This document shows, piece by piece, positions 1-8,778 of a stretch of DNA of 64,000 bases. The notes under the pieces were generated by a model. The model worked only from the letters and a program-made list of their open reading frames with translations. It made no database searches and was not told the DNA's origin. The stretch's first letter is position 1. Each line of letters starts with the position of its first letter. A program made the position numbers and the translations under genes. Origin of the DNA: Lacihabitans sp. CS3-21 (GTDB taxonomy: Bacteria; Bacteroidota; Bacteroidia; Cytophagales; Spirosomataceae); assembly GCF_024343675.1 (NCBI RefSeq), contig NZ_RJUD01000104.1:100612-164611 (forward strand). The letters run 5' to 3'.

Positions 1-431
1 GGGAGGGCTATTTTACCTTTTTTAAATATTTCTCGTATTTCTGCGGGAGTTTTGGCTACTTCAAAGTAGTCGCTTTTTTCGGTGGCTATATAATTGACCA
101 TCGTTATGAGCGAATCAGCCAGTTTTTGTGCACCTTGGGTATCATAACTGGCCGGTATATAAATAGACATAAAAGGAGCACTTAATCCACCTTTTTTAGC
201 TCTTTTGTAATCAAAATCGCCCTCTTTGGTTTCTACAGGTATGCCCGTAAATTCCTTTTGCATCTGAAAATTCTTTACTTTCAATCGATATGGTAAATCC
301 ACATGGCCGTCCACCATGATGTATTTATGGGCCAATTCATCGGCTTTTTTCTGATAATCTGTTTCGGGAGATTTGTTTACTTTACAAGCAAAAATGGCGA
401 CGGATAAGCCTAGGAAATAGATTTTTTTCAT
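1..431 (-). CDS. Membrane dipeptidase (peptidase family M19), lipoprotein, 5' part only
   Basis: The reading frame starts with ATG at 431 on the minus strand and runs off the left edge of the window, so only the first 143 or so residues are visible. The N-terminus is a short lipoprotein signal ending in IFAC (Cys16), which predicts export and lipid anchoring. Shortly after it comes MVDGHVDLPYRL, which matches the first metal-binding segment (D-H-x-D-L-P) of M19 renal-type dipeptidases. These are zinc enzymes that cleave dipeptides, often D-amino-acid-containing ones. The rest of the visible part is consistent with the N-terminal half of that barrel. The remaining metal ligands lie outside the window and cannot be checked. 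The family call rests on this motif plus the lipoprotein start common to Bacteroidota M19 enzymes. Confidence 0.75.
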   Translation of the reverse strand, partial: MKKIYFLGLSVAIFACKVNKSPETDYQKKADELAHKYIMVDGHVDLPYRLKVKNFQMQKEFTGIPVETKEGDFDYKRAKKGGLSAPFMSIYIPASYDTQGAQKLADSLITMVNYIATEKSDYFEVAKTPAEIREIFKKGKIAL

Positions 432-542
432 GTTGAAGATAGGGTATTATACAACAAGATAAAACCCTTAGCACCAACCACCAAATCTTTGTGAAAATAT
501 GTAGAAGATTTTATAAACCTTATCGGAATTCTGCAAAAAAAC

Positions 543-1064
543 TTAAAGCTGATTCAAAACAATGGGTGTAGTTTCCACTGTGTTACTTCTATTCCCAGCT
601 CTGTCTTTTATATATACTTCGAATTTTACAGTGTCTTTCTTGAAAGGCCAAAAAGCGGTCTCTATTTCAATTCTGTAACTAAGTTTACCTTCTATAGGAC
701 CAGTTTTATCGTCAGTTTTAAGTCTAGGATAAAATCCTGAGAGAGTTTCAAAGGTATTGAATTGGGTAAAAACACCTTTTGTTTTCCTGAATGATTTCAC
801 CACATAATTATAGTCGGTTTGTGGCACTTTGCTGCCTATCTCTTCGGCATTAAAGCCCAAGTCACCATCACCATCTTGGAACTTTACAGATACGATGATG
901 GAGTCCTTTTTCGCTCCTGAAAACTGATCTAGACGAATATCTTTAGTAATAGAATCAAATTCTATGGCTGGCGTCAAAGAAAAATCTGGCTCTTTGTAGC
1001 ATGAGCTCAAGGAGAAAATTCCTACAACCAAAAATATTAAACCTTTAAAATGCTGCTTACTCAT
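543..1064 (-). CDS. Hypothetical lipoprotein
   Basis: A 173-residue protein that I do not recognise beyond its type. It begins with a lipoprotein signal (MSKQHFKGLIF, then SLSSC), so it should be lipid-anchored in the envelope. The mature part contains VKFQDGDGDLG near residues 60-70, an acidic Asp/Gly motif common in uncharacterised Bacteroidota lipoproteins and possibly cation-binding, followed by beta-rich sequence. The frame is open further upstream, but that extension would overlap the divergent gene starting at 1119. The ATG at 1064 directly precedes the signal peptide, so it is taken as the start. It is divergent from the LuxE-like gene with a 54-base gap. Confidence 0.7.
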   Translation of the reverse strand: MSKQHFKGLIFLVVGIFSLSSCYKEPDFSLTPAIEFDSITKDIRLDQFSGAKKDSIIVSVKFQDGDGDLGFNAEEIGSKVPQTDYNYVVKSFRKTKGVFTQFNTFETLSGFYPRLKTDDKTGPIEGKLSYRIEIETAFWPFKKDTVKFEVYIKDRAGNRSNTVETTPIVLNQL

Positions 1065-1075
1065 GTGAGAAAACT

Positions 1076-1083
1076 TATTTTTG
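1076..1083 (+). promoter_or_regulatory. Candidate -7 promoter element
   Basis: TATTTTTG matches the Bacteroidota -7 consensus TAnnTTTG and lies 35 bases before the LuxE-like start codon. No convincing TTTG -33 element sits 19-21 bases upstream. Confidence 0.35.
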
Positions 1084-1118
1084 TAAAAATAATTAAAACC
1101 AAGGACATTTAAACAAAA

Positions 1119-2186
1119 ATGACCATCAGAGACGAACTCAAGGCTGCTTTGGTACAACTGGACCAGAATCCATATTCTCTCGAATATTCTTTCGAAAAAC
1201 TCGCTCTGGAGGTTTTTAGGTTTCAGTTTGCCCAAAATCCTGTCTACAATACATACGTCAAGTTTTTGTATAAAGATATAAAAAAAATTGACCGTCTCGA
1301 AAAAATTCCCTTTTTACCTATAGAGTTTTTCAAAAATCATCAAGTAATTTCAAGAGAAGTCGAGCCACAAATAGTATTCGAAAGTAGCGGAACTACTTCT
1401 GCTAACACAAGTCGACATTTTGTTAGCGACTTGCCTTTTTACGAACTCATGAGTCGCAATACTTTTGAGACTTTCTATGGACCGCTTACAGACTACCACG
1501 TTTTTGCACTTTTGCCTTCTTATCTCGAACGAAATAACTCTTCGTTGGTGTATATGGTTCAAAATTTTATTTTTCATAGTTTTAGTCAGTTTGGTGGATT
1601 TTATCTGGATAATCTGGATGAAATGATACAAAATATGACGGAAGCAGCTAAGGACGGTCGAAAAATCCTTTTGGTAGGTGTAACTTTCGGTCTATTGGAT
1701 TTGGCAGAAAATGAAGTTTTTGCAGAAAAAATAAGAGCAATTTCTGACAAAATCATCATCATGGAAACGGGTGGTATGAAAGGCCGCCGTAAAGAAATGG
1801 TGCGGGAGGAATTACATGCTGTACTTACTACTGCTTTTGGAGTAAAAAACATTCACTCAGAATACGGGATGACTGAGTTGCTTTCACAAGGTTATTCAAA
1901 AGGCGAAGGCGTTTTTTATTTGCCTAAAACCATGAAAATTCTTTTGAGAGAAATTAACGACCCATTTACTTATTTACCCAGGTTTGCTTTGGGCGAACCC
2001 GACCAAGATGTGAAATACAGAGGCCGTACAGGCGGAATAAATGTGGTCGATTTGGTCAATATTGACTCCTGTTCATTCATCGAAACCAAAGACTTGGGGA
2101 GCTTTACGCCTGACTATGAAGGATTTAAGGTTATGGGCAGGTTTGACAATTCAGACATTCGTGGATGTAATTTGATGTTGAACTAA
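1119..2186 (+). CDS. LuxE/PaaK-like acyl-protein synthetase
   Basis: A 355-residue member of the LuxE-type branch of the adenylate-forming superfamily. LuxE activates a fatty acid as acyl-AMP and passes it to a thiol in the luciferase fatty-acid reductase complex. Visible motifs are FESSGTTS at residues 87-94, the phosphate-binding loop, and SEYGMTELLSQ at 247-257, which corresponds to the YGMTE adenylate motif. The length fits LuxE (about 370). No luxC reductase or luxD transferase homologue is nearby and there is no bioluminescence cluster, so the substrate is unknown. In Bacteroidota such orphan proteins may activate acyl groups for cell-surface or lipid biosynthesis, which is inference. 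The ATG lies downstream of a TAnnTTTG promoter element. Confidence 0.8.
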   Translation: MTIRDELKAALVQLDQNPYSLEYSFEKLALEVFRFQFAQNPVYNTYVKFLYKDIKKIDRLEKIPFLPIEFFKNHQVISREVEPQIVFESSGTTSANTSRHFVSDLPFYELMSRNTFETFYGPLTDYHVFALLPSYLERNNSSLVYMVQNFIFHSFSQFGGFYLDNLDEMIQNMTEAAKDGRKILLVGVTFGLLDLAENEVFAEKIRAISDKIIIMETGGMKGRRKEMVREELHAVLTTAFGVKNIHSEYGMTELLSQGYSKGEGVFYLPKTMKILLREINDPFTYLPRFALGEPDQDVKYRGRTGGINVVDLVNIDSCSFIETKDLGSFTPDYEGFKVMGRFDNSDIRGCNLMLN

Positions 2187-2291
2187 GAAGTCCATTTAAA
2201 TCTCATACCAGCCTTTTGTCCAAAAAAAAACATCAAATCAAACCTTTATTCTAAAAATTGAGTTTATCTCTTATACAAAATAACAAAAATT

Positions 2292-2753
2292 ATGACTTTG
2301 AAAATAGGCGACGTAGCTCCAGATTTTACATTGGTTTCTTCAGACAAATCACAAGTAAGTCTTTCAGATTATAAAGGCAAAAAAGTGGTTATTTTATTCT
2401 TCCCAATGGCATTTACGGGAGTTTGCACCACCGAATTGTGCTCATTAAGAGACGATATTGCTACTTACAGTTCTTTAAACGCTGAAATTTTAGCTATTTC
2501 TGTGGATTCCCCTTTCACTTTGGGTAAATTTAAAGAAGACCAAAAACTTCCTTTTCCATTGCTTTCTGATTTTAACAAAACAGCAAGTGCAGCTTACGGT
2601 GCACAATATGAAGAGTTTGTTTTGGGTTTGAAAGGAGTTGCCAAAAGATCCGCTTTTGTAGTAAATCCTGATGGAACTTTGGCTTATGCTGAAGTATTGG
2701 AAAGTGCTGGCGATTTGCCAAATTTTGACAATGTGAAGGCTGCATTGGCTTAA
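2292..2753 (+). CDS. Peroxiredoxin, AhpC/TSA family (BCP/AhpE-like)
   Basis: A 153-residue thioredoxin-fold peroxidase that reduces hydrogen peroxide and organic hydroperoxides in the cytoplasm. The active site is FTGVCTTELCSLRDD: Cys45 is the peroxidatic cysteine, and Cys50, five residues later, is placed like the resolving cysteine of BCP-type enzymes. The surrounding PMAFTGVC context is also reminiscent of AhpE, so the exact subfamily is uncertain. The conserved Arg of the active site lies further on (around KRSAFVVNPDG). There is no signal peptide. It appears monocistronic, with a strong terminator immediately downstream. Confidence 0.9.
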   Translation: MTLKIGDVAPDFTLVSSDKSQVSLSDYKGKKVVILFFPMAFTGVCTTELCSLRDDIATYSSLNAEILAISVDSPFTLGKFKEDQKLPFPLLSDFNKTASAAYGAQYEEFVLGLKGVAKRSAFVVNPDGTLAYAEVLESAGDLPNFDNVKAALA

Positions 2754-2766
2754 TATACAATAATTT

Positions 2767-2814
2767 AAGCTGTCTTAATCGGTAAATTTTCTCCGGGAAA
2801 GACAGCTTTTTTTT
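2767..2814 (+). terminator. Rho-independent terminator after the peroxiredoxin gene
   Basis: A perfect 10-bp stem (AAGCTGTCTT at 2767-2776, AAGACAGCTT at 2799-2808) with a 22-base loop, followed by a run of eight T. Confidence 0.75.
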
Positions 2815-2823
2815 ACACAAATT

Positions 2824-4059
2824 ATGAATAGAATATTTTTTTTAGGAGTAGTTGTACTGATTTTTCTTGCAGTTGACTACTACTTTTTTCAGGCAGTAAA
2901 AGTCGGTATTCGAGGACTTAGCGATTCTGCTCAGCGATGGATAAAAATTATCTACTGGAGCATCCCTGTTCTCTCTCTGTTGATTTCATTTGGAGCCATG
3001 GTTCTGTATCCCGAATACCTCAGTGCTAAAGTTAGAAATTTAATGGTGGCCTCGGTATTCATCATCTACATATCTAAAATTATGGGAGCGGCGTTCTTAT
3101 TGATTGGAGATATTGTGAATATGTTCAGAAATATAGGTCAAAAAATTACTGGAAATGTTGAACCGGGAAATTCAATTACTAGAGGTGAGTTTTTGGCAAA
3201 AGGAGCTATGGCAGTCGGTGGGGCTCATTTGGGAATTATGGCCTACGGCATCATTTCTGGTGCTCATGATTATAGAGTAAAAAAAGTGCCTCTATATCTG
3301 AAAAACTTGCCGAAGTCGTTCGAAGGAATGACAATTGCTCAGCTTTCAGATATACACTCTGGAAGTTTTTATAACAAAACTGCTGTGCAAGGTGGTGTTG
3401 ATATGTTGTTGGCTCAAAAGCCTGATGTTGTGTTTTTTACAGGAGATTTGGTGAACAATGAAGCCAAAGAATTGAACGATTATTTCGACGTTTTCAAAAA
3501 AGTTAAAGCTCCGTTGGGCGTTTATTCTACGCTTGGAAACCATGATTATGGCGACTACATTCCTTGGGATAATGAAGAAAAGAAAGCGAAAAACTTAGAA
3601 ACGCTAATCGCTGGCCACAGACAAATGGGCTGGGATATACTTTTAGACGAAAACCGCAGTATAAAATTGGGCGGTGAACAACTTGGAATAGTAGGTATAC
3701 AAAACTGGGGAATGGGCGGTTTTAAGAAAAAAGGCGACCTAAAAAAAGCTCTTGTCGGAACTGAAGAATACAGCAATAAGCTTTTGCTTTCGCACGACCC
3801 AAGTCACTGGAGATCTCAGGTTTTGGGCAAAACTGACATTGACGCTGCATTTGCTGGTCATACACATGGAATGCAGTATGGCATAGAAATCGGGGGTTTT
3901 CAGTGGAGTCCAGTGCAATTCAGATATAAAGAATGGGCTGGGTTATACAAAGAAAACGATCAGCAATTGTACGTAAACCGTGGTTTTGGATTTTTGGGTT
4001 ATCCTGGAAGAGTAGGTATTTTACCCGAGATAACAGTCTTTGAATTAAAGAGAGCTTAA
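2824..4059 (+). CDS. Membrane-anchored metallophosphoesterase (calcineurin-like)
   Basis: A 411-residue protein with several N-terminal hydrophobic segments (roughly residues 1-22, 42-62, 74-97 and 125-146) followed by a complete calcineurin-like phosphoesterase domain. All metal-binding blocks are present: QLSDIHSG at 173-180, GDLVNN at 207-212, GNHDYG at 238-243, SHDP at 323-326 and GHTHG at 345-349. The arrangement resembles YkuE/YaeI-type membrane phosphodiesterases, some of which act on lipid-linked phosphates; the substrate here is inferred only by class. It starts 10 bases after the terminator of the preceding gene, so it probably has its own promoter within or overlapping that short gap. 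A terminator follows its stop codon. Confidence 0.85.
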   Translation: MNRIFFLGVVVLIFLAVDYYFFQAVKVGIRGLSDSAQRWIKIIYWSIPVLSLLISFGAMVLYPEYLSAKVRNLMVASVFIIYISKIMGAAFLLIGDIVNMFRNIGQKITGNVEPGNSITRGEFLAKGAMAVGGAHLGIMAYGIISGAHDYRVKKVPLYLKNLPKSFEGMTIAQLSDIHSGSFYNKTAVQGGVDMLLAQKPDVVFFTGDLVNNEAKELNDYFDVFKKVKAPLGVYSTLGNHDYGDYIPWDNEEKKAKNLETLIAGHRQMGWDILLDENRSIKLGGEQLGIVGIQNWGMGGFKKKGDLKKALVGTEEYSNKLLLSHDPSHWRSQVLGKTDIDAAFAGHTHGMQYGIEIGGFQWSPVQFRYKEWAGLYKENDQQLYVNRGFGFLGYPGRVGILPEITVFELKRA

Positions 4060-4082
4060 GAGAAATTTTTCGGGGATATTAG

Positions 4083-4117
4083 AAAATGGCCGGTTTTTAC
4101 TGGTCATTTTTGTTTTT
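4083..4117 (+). terminator. Rho-independent terminator after the phosphoesterase gene
   Basis: AAAATGGCCGG (4083-4093) pairs over 11 bases, with two G-U pairs, to CTGGTCATTTT (4100-4110). The loop is TTTTTA and a T-rich tail follows. It overlaps the upstream ATG (4086) of the MATE reading frame, arguing that translation of that gene starts later. Confidence 0.7.
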
Positions 4118-4145
4118 AAGACTTTTTAATGTTGAAATTTGCAAT

Positions 4146-5507
4146 ATGTTTTCAAAAGAACTCAAAAAAGAAATCAAACTCACATTAAATCTGGCTGTGC
4201 CCATAATTATTGGCCAGCTTGGCGTGGTGATGATGGCCATAACAGACAATATAATGGTGGGCAGATTTCTTGGAAAAATAGAATTAGGTGCAGCAGGTAT
4301 TGCCAATTCTATCGCCTATTTGATAGCATCATTAGCCATTGGTGGAATGTCGGTTGTGGCTCCAATGGTTTCTAAATGTGCCGCTGAGAAAGATAATTCG
4401 GTCATCAAGGAACTCTTTATCAATACCTTATTGGTAGCTTTAATATTTTGTATCGTACTTTCTTTAGTAGGGGTTTTGGTATTTACTCATTTCGAATTAT
4501 TACAGCAGTCGCCAATCATCAACCGTACTGCTCCTGGGTTTTTATTTTATATTTTGGCCTCCAATGTCCCTTTATTTTTGTTTTTGGCATTGAAGCAGTT
4601 TGCGGATGGTTTATCAAAACCCAAAGTTGCAATGGTGATTACGGCTTTGGGCTTGATAATAAATGGAATAGGCAATTATTTACTCATAAACGGTAAAGCA
4701 GGCTTACCGCGTTTGGGTTTAGAAGGAGCAGCTATTTCAACTTTTTTGACAAGAATTTTTATGTTGATTTTGCTTTTCTTGTATTTAAGAAATAGTGATA
4801 CATTTAAAGGGGTATTTAAGAAATTGGAAATTAGGGTCAATCTTCGATTAGCAAAGGAAATTTTATTCAGAAGTATTCCCGGTGGTTTTCAGTTTTTCTT
4901 CGAAATAGCTGCCTTTTCGATTGCCATTATCATGATGGGCTGGATCAGCGAAACTGCATTGGCGGCTCATCAAATTGCGATTAATATCGCATCATCCACT
5001 TACATGATGGCCACTGGCTTTTCTTTTGCAGGCGGTATAAGAGTTGGAGAAGCTTGGGGAAAACGAAGCATAAAAGATATCAAGTTGGCGGGCTTTTCGG
5101 CCTATTTTCTAGTGTTTTTATTTATGAGTTTGTGCAGTGTGCTGATTTTGGTCTTTGATCAATTTTTACTTAAACTTTATATAGACGACTTTGAAGTTAT
5201 CAAATTAGCCCTTCCTTTGTTAAGCATAGCTGCATTTTTCCAGCTTTCAGACGGCATTCAAGTAGTAGGACTTGGAGTACTTCGTGGTTTGGCAGATATA
5301 AAACTTCCAACTATCATTACATTTGTGGCTTACTGGGTAGTGGCTTTACCAATGGGTTATCTTTTAGGTTTTGTTTTTGGCTTAAAATCAATAGGCATTT
5401 GGTTGGGATTGCTATCAGGTTTATCCGTTTCAGCAGTTTTTCTTTACTTCCGTTTTAGAAATCTTTCAAAAGCGAATTCATTGAGAAAACGTTTTAATGC
5501 TTCATGA
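4146..5507 (+). CDS. MATE family multidrug/Na+ antiporter
   Basis: A 453-residue integral membrane protein with about 12 hydrophobic segments, typical of MATE exporters that expel cationic drugs or metabolites in exchange for Na+ or H+. The first helix region reads NLAVPIIIGQLGVVMMAITDNIMVGR, a classic MATE N-terminus with the VD/TDxxMVG pattern. The second half repeats the fold (SIPGGFQFFFEIAAFS, then ETALAAHQIAINIAS). The open frame extends back to an ATG at 4086, but that segment lies inside the preceding terminator and would add 20 residues ahead of a normal MATE start, so ATG 4146 is preferred. It converges on the Crp-like gene, with 8 bases between the stops. Confidence 0.9.
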   Translation: MFSKELKKEIKLTLNLAVPIIIGQLGVVMMAITDNIMVGRFLGKIELGAAGIANSIAYLIASLAIGGMSVVAPMVSKCAAEKDNSVIKELFINTLLVALIFCIVLSLVGVLVFTHFELLQQSPIINRTAPGFLFYILASNVPLFLFLALKQFADGLSKPKVAMVITALGLIINGIGNYLLINGKAGLPRLGLEGAAISTFLTRIFMLILLFLYLRNSDTFKGVFKKLEIRVNLRLAKEILFRSIPGGFQFFFEIAAFSIAIIMMGWISETALAAHQIAINIASSTYMMATGFSFAGGIRVGEAWGKRSIKDIKLAGFSAYFLVFLFMSLCSVLILVFDQFLLKLYIDDFEVIKLALPLLSIAAFFQLSDGIQVVGLGVLRGLADIKLPTIITFVAYWVVALPMGYLLGFVFGLKSIGIWLGLLSGLSVSAVFLYFRFRNLSKANSLRKRFNAS

Positions 5508-5515
5508 ATCTATTT

Positions 5516-6079
5516 CTATTTTGAGGTAGCTCTTATGCGGCTCAAACTCACCTGCGTAATGCCCAAAAAAGAAGCAATGTGTTTTAACGGAATTTTTTGA
5601 AGCAAATTCGGTTTTTTCATCAATGCTTGATAACGTTCTTCTGCTGTATGAAATTGAATACTCTCAATCCGTCGCACGGTTTCAACATATCCAGCCTCAA
5701 AAATCAACCTAAATAGTCTTTCAATTTGCGGGAATTCATCGTACAAACCAAATAATTGGGTCGCGTTTATGGCTATTATTTCGGAGTCTTCTAGTATCTG
5801 AATGGCTTTTTGTGAGGGATATCCAGTAAAAAGGCTTTCTACACGAGCAATAATTTCGCCATCGAATGCGAAAGATTCCGTAATATCTATGCCGTCTTTA
5901 TAGTAATATATTCGAGCCACACCTGTTTTGAGAAAATAAATGGTTTTGCAGGTTTGTCCAAAATTCTGAAGATTTTCTCCTTTTTTTAATGTTAATAAGG
6001 AGCATGATTTCTCTAAAGCATTTTTGCTCTCTTCGCTTAAATGAAGGAATTTTTGAAAATATTTAAATAGCTCATTCAT
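5516..6079 (-). CDS. Crp/Fnr family transcriptional regulator
   Basis: A 187-residue cyclic-nucleotide-binding-fold regulator. Residues about 15-110 form the sensor beta-barrel (GENLQNFG, YFLKTGVARIYY). The C-terminus ends in a short helix-turn-helix, IPLKHIASFLGITQVSLSRIR, the usual recognition helix of the Bacteroidota Crp/Fnr group. There is no Fnr-type Cys cluster. The Arg/Glu cAMP pocket signature is not evident, so the ligand is unknown. The start is ATG 6079; a longer frame would have to begin with GTG at 6112. It is divergent from the TonB receptor gene at 6269, with an inverted repeat between them, suggesting local regulation. Confidence 0.85.
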   Translation of the reverse strand: MNELFKYFQKFLHLSEESKNALEKSCSLLTLKKGENLQNFGQTCKTIYFLKTGVARIYYYKDGIDITESFAFDGEIIARVESLFTGYPSQKAIQILEDSEIIAINATQLFGLYDEFPQIERLFRLIFEAGYVETVRRIESIQFHTAEERYQALMKKPNLLQKIPLKHIASFLGITQVSLSRIRATSK

Positions 6080-6178
6080 TTGCTTTAGTTTATCCAATTT
6101 ATAAGAATGCACAAATTAAATAAAAATAAACATCACAGGGTTTTTAGCTTTAAATTATTAAAAATATCAGGCTATTTA

Positions 6179-6197
6179 TTGACATGATAAAAGTCAA
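6179..6197. promoter_or_regulatory. Inverted repeat between crp-like and TonB receptor genes
   Basis: TTGAC (6179-6183) and GTCAA (6193-6197) form a perfect dyad with a 9-base spacer in the 189-base divergent intergenic region. The half-sites resemble Crp/Fnr half-sites, but the spacing is longer than the usual 4-6 bases. It may be an operator for the adjacent regulator or chance. Confidence 0.3.
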
Positions 6198-6268
6198 GAT
6201 TTTAATCTATCTTTAATTTATTTAATTTAAAAAATGTATTTTTCGGGATAGAATAAACCCTAAATAGA

Positions 6269-8632
6269 ATGACTAGTAAAATTTGTATAATTTTTTTATA
6301 CTTAATAAGCTTCAATGCCATCGCTCAAAAGCATTTTCAAACTATTTATGGGCAGGTTTTGGATAAACAAACCAAAACACCATTGCCAGGAGCGACTATA
6401 TTAGTTGAAAATTCAAATCCAAAGTTGGTGGCATCAACAGACGAAAACGGGAATTTTGTTTTGAACCAAGTTCCCATTGGTCGTCAAATATTGAGCATTA
6501 CTTACATTGGGTATTTGCCCCAAAAATCTGATGCAATCGTTTTGACTTCGGCTAAAAGCGTTACCTTAAAAATAGAATTGAGTTATGGCAGTATCAATGC
6601 CGACGAAGTAATAATCAGTGCAAATAAGAACGCTTTTGAGCCTCTAAACGAACTTTCGGTGGTGAGTACTCGCTCATTTACAGCAGAAGAAACCGAACGA
6701 ATGCCCGCAGGTGTAAACGACCCTGGTCGCGTAGCATTGTCATATCCTGGTGTGCAACGAGGTCCAGACGATACTGAAAATCAGATTGTTGTGAGAGGGA
6801 ATTCTCCTATCGGTATTCTTTGGCGATTAGAAGGTGTAGATATGCCCAATCCTAATCATTTTGCAGTTGTCGGTTCGTCAGGTGGAGGTGTTTCGGTATT
6901 TTCGGCACAACTATTGGCTAAATCCGACTTTTCTACTGGTGGTTTTGCGGCCGAATATGGCAATGCACTTTCGGGAGCATTTGATGTTCAGTTTCGGCAT
7001 GGTGATATGCAAAAACGTGAACATCGGGCCAAAATCGGAATTTTAGGACTAGACTTTGCAACCGACGGGCCCATAAAAAACGGAACTTCTTCCTATTTGG
7101 TAAACTACAGATATTCTACCTTAGGACTTCTGGGAAAAATGGGATTTTATTTGGTTGGTGAACGTGTTACCAACGATTTTCAGGATTTATCTTTCAATCT
7201 CGTATTCAAAAAGAAAAAGTCGATATCCACAATATTTGGTATTGGTGGCCTGAGTGAAGAGCGTTATTTGCCAGTTGAAAATGGTGTGGATAGAAACAAA
7301 AACCGATCAAGTGAATGGGAAGACAGAGTGAAACCTTCCAACATGGGTGCTTTGGGTTATACATATACTTATATGCCTGATAATAAAACATATATAAAAG
7401 CTGTGGTGGCATTGGTGGGCAGCGATCAGATTAGAAATAGTGATACGTTGGATTTACAGAATGTAAGATTTAGATACAATTCAGAGCGGTATCTCGACAA
7501 ACGATTGGTGGCATCCGTGACTTATTCAAAGCGGATTTCGGAGAAATTTTGGGTAAAAACAGGGATTATCGCCAACCAGATTTTTTATGATTTTTTTAAA
7601 GAAACGCAAGCTAGGCTTAATCAACAGGATATCAATCAACGTCAAGTTAATGTATCTGTAAAAGGCGATGGGAATAGCCAAATGTTGCAGCAATATGTGC
7701 AAACCACCTATAAAATTTCAAGTAAAGTTTCGCTCAATGCAGGAATGCATTTTCTTGAATTTCTGACGAATAAAACGGGTTCTGTTGAACCGCGGGTTTC
7801 TATGCAATACGCTCCGAATACGTCAAGTAAACTAAGTTTTGCCTATGGTCGTCATGGCAGAATATTGCCAATGATGACTTATTTCTTTGCTGATTCAACA
7901 GGTAAAAACATTAATTTGAACTTAAAGCCTATAAAATCAGATCACTTCATTGCAGCTTTTCATCATTATACACAAAGCCGCATGCGTTTGAGCTTGGAGG
8001 CTTATTACCAAAGTATTTTTAATGTGCCTATTAGTGCTGATGTTACTTCCAATTATTGGTTGCTTAATTACAGTTCGGATTTTCCTGAGTTTCAGGTGAA
8101 AAGCCAAGGCCTGGGCAGAAATAAAGGCATTGATTTAGCCATAGAAAAACAGTTTTCAAATTCTTACTTTTTCTTGGCTACTTTTTCGGTTTTAGATTCC
8201 AAATTCAAGGCCAATGACGGTCTGTGGCACAATAGTCGCTTCAATACTAGATTTTCGTCGAGTTATACTTTTGGAAAAGAATTTCCTTTTAAAAATGGCA
8301 ATATTCTTCAGATAGGTGGTCGGTATTTGTTCAGTGGAGGTTTTAGATATACGCCTTTTGATCCTATAAAATCCAAAGAAAAAGGGCAATATGTGGGTGA
8401 TCAAACCAAAGAAAACGAAGGGCAAGTGGCACCATTCCAAAGATTAGACACCAGAATAGCTTATAGATTTAATGGGGAGAAAACTTCTGGAAACATAAGT
8501 TTGGATTTTCAAAATGCTAGCAACCGACTCAATGCCACCAATATAGCTTATGATTCGGCCAAAAATATTACCTATACAGAATATCGAGGAAGTGGATTTA
8601 TACCCGTGTTAACCTTCCAATTTGATTTTTGA
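6269..8632 (+). CDS. TonB-dependent outer membrane receptor with carboxypeptidase-like domain
   Basis: A 787-residue outer membrane receptor. A signal peptide (about residues 1-19, ending NAIAQ) is followed by a carboxypeptidase regulatory-like domain (about 25-110; GQVLDKQTKTPLPGATI), then a plug domain (about 130-250) containing VVRGNSPIGILWRLEGVDMP, and a beta-barrel ending in the terminal aromatic strand FQFDF. Such receptors import a substrate using TonB energy. No SusD-like partner is present, so a glycan SusCD system is unlikely; a metal chelate or other small ligand is possible. It is divergent from a Crp/Fnr-type regulator gene that may control it. Confidence 0.88.
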   Translation: MTSKICIIFLYLISFNAIAQKHFQTIYGQVLDKQTKTPLPGATILVENSNPKLVASTDENGNFVLNQVPIGRQILSITYIGYLPQKSDAIVLTSAKSVTLKIELSYGSINADEVIISANKNAFEPLNELSVVSTRSFTAEETERMPAGVNDPGRVALSYPGVQRGPDDTENQIVVRGNSPIGILWRLEGVDMPNPNHFAVVGSSGGGVSVFSAQLLAKSDFSTGGFAAEYGNALSGAFDVQFRHGDMQKREHRAKIGILGLDFATDGPIKNGTSSYLVNYRYSTLGLLGKMGFYLVGERVTNDFQDLSFNLVFKKKKSISTIFGIGGLSEERYLPVENGVDRNKNRSSEWEDRVKPSNMGALGYTYTYMPDNKTYIKAVVALVGSDQIRNSDTLDLQNVRFRYNSERYLDKRLVASVTYSKRISEKFWVKTGIIANQIFYDFFKETQARLNQQDINQRQVNVSVKGDGNSQMLQQYVQTTYKISSKVSLNAGMHFLEFLTNKTGSVEPRVSMQYAPNTSSKLSFAYGRHGRILPMMTYFFADSTGKNINLNLKPIKSDHFIAAFHHYTQSRMRLSLEAYYQSIFNVPISADVTSNYWLLNYSSDFPEFQVKSQGLGRNKGIDLAIEKQFSNSYFFLATFSVLDSKFKANDGLWHNSRFNTRFSSSYTFGKEFPFKNGNILQIGGRYLFSGGFRYTPFDPIKSKEKGQYVGDQTKENEGQVAPFQRLDTRIAYRFNGEKTSGNISLDFQNASNRLNATNIAYDSAKNITYTEYRGSGFIPVLTFQFDF

Positions 8633-8778
8633 AATCTTAAAGAACAGGGAGTTACTGGATTAAATCACACAAGCGGCCCAGATAAATTTGGTGAATTTTA
8701 TTGTAAACATTATCGAAGCTAAATGCAATCGTTTTCTATGTGTTTTACAGTCGAACCAATCGTAAATCTACAATCGAA

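Noticed and set aside
1065..1235. N-terminal extension of the lipoprotein gene beyond its signal peptide
   Set aside because: It would overlap the divergent LuxE-like gene and place 57 residues ahead of a lipoprotein signal.
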